Assembly (NCBI GenBank): GCA_033439265.1
Contig: JAVTVX010000001.1
Coordinates: forward strand, 17,564,608-17,628,607
DNA length: 64,000 bases
Origin: Dillenia suffruticosa
Lineage: Eukaryota; Streptophyta; Magnoliopsida; Dilleniales; Dilleniaceae
Direction: 5' to 3'
This document shows, one piece after another, positions 60,791-64,000 of the stretch. The notes under the pieces were generated by a model. It saw only the letters and a list, made by a program, of their open reading frames with translations. It had not been told where the DNA came from and made no database searches. The translations under genes were made by a program, and so were the position numbers. The number at the start of each line of letters is the position of its first letter. The first letter of the stretch is position 1.

Positions 60791-61492
60791 ATGAAGACCT
60801 TAATAAATTCAGAATAATGTTTCCCACCTGAGGGTCAGGGTCTGTTAGAAAAATTTAAGTGGAGATCTATCTTATCATATTTTAAACATAATATTTTTAA
60901 TTAAAATAAAAATATTTGTAAAAAATGTAAAATTTATATATTACAAAGTCGTATCAAAACATGGCCCCAACTTTAATCCGGATCATTAATATGGCTCTTT
61001 TTCTTTTGAGTCGGTGTCTATTCTTTGCTTTGGAGGGGGTAAGGGGGAAATGGCTTTGATACATTGTTTTAGCAAGCTGCCCCAATGCAATCCGCTGGAA
61101 ATCACAGTGCTGGAAATGCTTCTCTCTCCCCTCACTCCTTGGGTGGGGGAAGGTATTCTAATTATCAAATAGCGAAAGAAAGAGGCAACGTAGCCACTCA
61201 GAATTAACGAGGAATAAACTTAAAAGGAGAGAGAAAGGGGAGAGAGAGAGAGTTTTGCAAGTTCTTGATAGGGCAATCCCTGGCTCTTTAAGTTTTGAGT
61301 CATTTTATTACAGCAAAACCAACGGAAAAATTAGGAGACACCAAGTAGCTAAGATATGTGGTTCTCTCTCATTTTGCAAGCTCAATCAAGTTCTTCACCC
61401 TCAATGAGAGTAACACTGCAAGGCTACCATGGAAGACTGAGATCTAAAGCAAAGGCACCTAAAGAACAAGAAAGAACCCCTTTACTATTTTT

Positions 61493-63710
61493 TCATTCCT
61501 TGGTGCCCAGGATTTCTTCTCTGACATGATCGTAAGCAGATAGCATAACTGATCTTCTGTTTGCTATATCAACAAGTGTCTCCAGTGCTGCGCAAAACAA
61601 GTTCAGAAATTTTACTCATTCTCCAAGAGAGAGAGACAGAGAGAGTTTTCCTAAGGGATTGACTTAGTTATTACCTTTTTCAAAAGAAAATTGTGCATCT
61701 CGAAGCTTCGGAGAAACCAGGGCTCCAAAAACCAGCAGAGTTTTTGACCTCTCCTTTTGAACCTGGGAAGGAACGAATTTCAAATTGATATAAGTCAGAT
61801 GCTTGATACATTCTCACGTGGTTAATGCTAAACAAAGTGGACTTTGATGACCGAGAAACAGCTAAAGTAGCTTCCATGGACACACACAAATCTTAGTCAT
61901 ATTACTTCTCATACAAAAAATGCATACAGAAGCAGAAGAACACATGAGATGAGTGCAAGAACAAAGAAATAGGCTTTGGGGTTACTCATTCTTCACTCGT
62001 TTGTGGACAGCCATTACTTTTGGGGCTTTTCACCTGTAATTCTTTTCACAATCAAATAGGCAGCATGAGAAATTTTTATTTTTTTTTTCTAAGGAGATAC
62101 TGCATATCCTTAAAATAACCAAATAAATGAAAAAGAAAACACCACCCATTCATGGGCACAACACCTAAACTAAATCTGGAAGGATAATTCAAAAGCCTTT
62201 GTCATCGTCTGCAGACAGATGGAACAAACAGAACTCTGAAACAGCATGTCCTCTGGGATGAAGATACCAATGGGAATCTAATATCCCAGTTAAAAAAGTG
62301 GGTGGCAAGCAACTTGACGTCTTGTTGACAGGCTCAAGTTTACATAATGATCATAGAATATTAGACAAGTGCAAATGGAGAAAACAGAGCTACCAATTAA
62401 CCAGATGTGATCCTCTCTCGTACCTGCACATCATCAGAATTCTTCTGCACTTCATCCTCATCAAGTTTCACTTCCTTGGATTCGAAATCTTCATCATCAC
62501 AGGATTCCCACTTGCGAAGGGTAAAACGTGGTTGCTTCGTGTTGGAGTTAGCTATCGAGATCAAACAAAATTAGTTTTCTGAATCCTTTTTGCAGTTAGG
62601 ATACTCTTAAAAAAACATTTTTGAAATTTTTCTTTCTTTTACTTTTATGTGGGAAGAGCAAGATATGAGCAAAAGGATCATCCTCACATCACAACCTACA
62701 CATCTAGCAAGAGATCATCAAAATTGGAAGGACACTGCTGAGGAAAATTTACTGGTGGGATCACCATGGAAACAATAAAGATTATGAAATTTGTCAAAAA
62801 AAAAAAAAAAAATCATATATCACAAAAGTGAAACTCTCCATCTAATCTAATATTGAAAGTAATTTCCTAGTCCATCCGGGAAAAAATTCCATTTTACAAA
62901 GTAAACATGGGAGCTGCTCTTAAATTGTTAATGTGCAAAACAACCTCCTACAATGTTCAAATATGCTCAAAAAGGTCACCCTATCTTATAATAATGCAAC
63001 TTGGGGAGTCCTCTATGTCCTAGAACTAGCAATGTCATTGGTACATGATAAGGTAAGCCTGAAACAACTCAGTATTCTACCTTCATAAAATAAGCAAATA
63101 TTTTTCCAGAGATATTAAGTCTTACATACATACATACGTGAAGGGGCGAAACCAAAAACTTTCATTAGGGTGATTTGGGGTTACAATATCCAGGGACGTG
63201 ACAACTAATTTTTGAAATTATATATATAATGGTGGGTTAATTTTTATATTAGATAAAAAAAAAGGGGGGAAAAACCTTACAATCATCAGGTGAGGATAGC
63301 TGCAATGTGGTAGAAGCTGAATGGAACTTGTGATCAAGTATTGCACTGTTAATGCGCCAAGAACCCATTGAATGCCTTGCACTCGCCAATTCCAACCATC
63401 CCTACAAGGCTCCCTCAATCAAATAAATCAATCAAAAAATTTTTGTATTATCTTAAAACTATAATAAAATCTAATTGGGTGAAAATAGAATCAAAATTCC
63501 AACGAAAATTTCCACGCCTAACTCTCCACTGATTGTGAAAAATCAATTAACCTGTGGATTTACCTGGCGAAGTGAAGATGATAAGGAATCCATTAGGGTT
63601 AGATAGTCATTCAACGAATCCAGAAACTGCACCACTTTCTCGTCTTTATCATTTTCCGAAATCTGGGGTTTCTTCTCTTCTTCCTCGCGTTGTTGTTGTT
63701 CAGTCGTCAT
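61493..63710 (-). CDS. VMA22/CCDC115-like V-ATPase assembly factor, six exons, parental copy
   Basis: Family role: assembly of the V-ATPase membrane sector in the ER. Exons on the - strand, all with GT and AG borders: 63,710-63,564 (MTTEQQQREEEEKK... VVQFLDSLNDYLTLMDSLSS), 63,401-63,281 (GWLELASARHSMGSWRINSA), 62,551-62,424 (FTLRKWESCDDEDFESKEVK), 62,033-61,986, 61,762-61,675 (VQKERSKTLLVFGALVSPKL) and 61,587-61,493 (ALETLVDIANRRSVMLSAYD, ending GTKE). Total 627 bases, 208 residues plus stop, with phases agreeing. The ATG has an in-frame stop three codons upstream. Oddity: the 48-base exon 4 (VKSPKSNGCPQTSEE) ends in TGA where sister copies have CAA. Because the exon is phase 0 on both sides, skipping it would restore a 192-residue protein. 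Only this copy has exons 1-2. Confidence 0.85.
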
Positions 63711-64000
63711 TTCAGTTCAACGATTCGAGATCGGAGTTGCACGTGTGGTCGATTTCGAAAATTGCAGGAGAAGGAAGAGAAAAGTACTGTGTCAGTCAAT
63801 TTCAGTTGGGCCAAAGCTAAAAAAGTACGTGTGGTAAATGTACTCCAGAGTCCTCACTTGCCAGTCCAGCCATCTCCCACTTCTCCCCACAAACTCTTTC
63901 AACATGAACAATAACAGCAAGAACAACACAATAATTAAACCCCAGAAAAAGCACAATTCAATCGAACCCTGCAATGCACAAACCTCAATTCCCCAAACAC
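63711..64000 (-). promoter_or_regulatory. Upstream region of the VMA22-like gene
   Basis: Unique sequence, not shared with the duplicated units. There is no clear TATA box. It is the only copy of the gene with its own upstream region, supporting it as the expressed parent. Confidence 0.45.

Noticed and set aside
62298-62582. 94-codon + strand frame opposite exon 3 of the VMA22-like gene
   Set aside because: It is the antisense shadow of a well-supported - strand exon and is not conserved in the sister copies.
1-64000. tRNA, rRNA or microRNA genes
   Set aside because: No cloverleaf with intact A and B boxes and anticodon arm was seen outside SINE remnants, and no rRNA-like block was recognised; small hairpins cannot be judged by eye.

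Overview
The window is nuclear DNA of a flowering plant, probably a woody eudicot. It is AT-rich, has GT-AG introns and GA/CT microsatellites, and carries Copia-type LTR elements, L1-type LINEs, tRNA-derived SINEs and hAT/Mutator-type MITEs. Its recognisable host genes have Arabidopsis counterparts. The species cannot be named from the sequence alone. All family assignments are from memory of protein families, because no database search was possible.

Layout. (1) 1-4,400: three well-spliced exons of a MUSE13/MUSE14-like (TRAF/MATH-domain) gene on the + strand; the flanking exons were not found. (2) 6,209-9,370: a non-autonomous LTR element with a LINE remnant inside its left LTR and a hAT-type MITE inside that LINE. 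(3) 10,500-63,700: a degenerate segmental duplication array. A full unit reads, left to right: an unidentified block (R), a 5'-truncated LRR receptor-kinase pseudogene (At5g62710-like, - strand), a minisatellite rich in CACGTG, a short exon fragment resembling an XLG G-protein N-terminus (+ strand), exons 6 to 3 of a VMA22/CCDC115-like gene (- strand), and a gene for a small secreted CEP/PIP-like peptide (- strand). Units 1, 2 and 3 begin near 10,500, 32,430 and 43,150. The peptide module alone occurs once more at 25,735-29,000. (4) 61,493-63,710: the apparently parental VMA22/CCDC115-like gene with all six exons; its intron 2 holds the breakpoint at which the other copies switch to the peptide module.

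The main biological content is a tandem family of four secreted-peptide genes: one clear pseudogene (21,872-22,057) and three intact 62-codon genes (28,396-28,584; 42,269-42,457; 58,822-59,010). Each intact copy has a TATA box 84-115 bases upstream of the start, a CT microsatellite in the 5' leader and a conserved AATAAA downstream. The C-terminal motif matches CEP peptides at G, S-P and G-H in the exact spacing and also contains the GPSP of PIP peptides, so it may be an undescribed lineage of signalling peptide.

Later insertions are visible as filled sites whose empty counterparts survive in sister units: a 672-bp GC-rich Mutator-like element, three SINEs, a LINE tail, two small LTR elements and a young 6.9-kb Copia element at 48,545-55,474 that splits one VMA22 pseudogene. 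These, together with shared deletions, allow the order of duplications to be inferred. Units 2 and 3 are sisters, and unit 1 keeps the most complete kinase.
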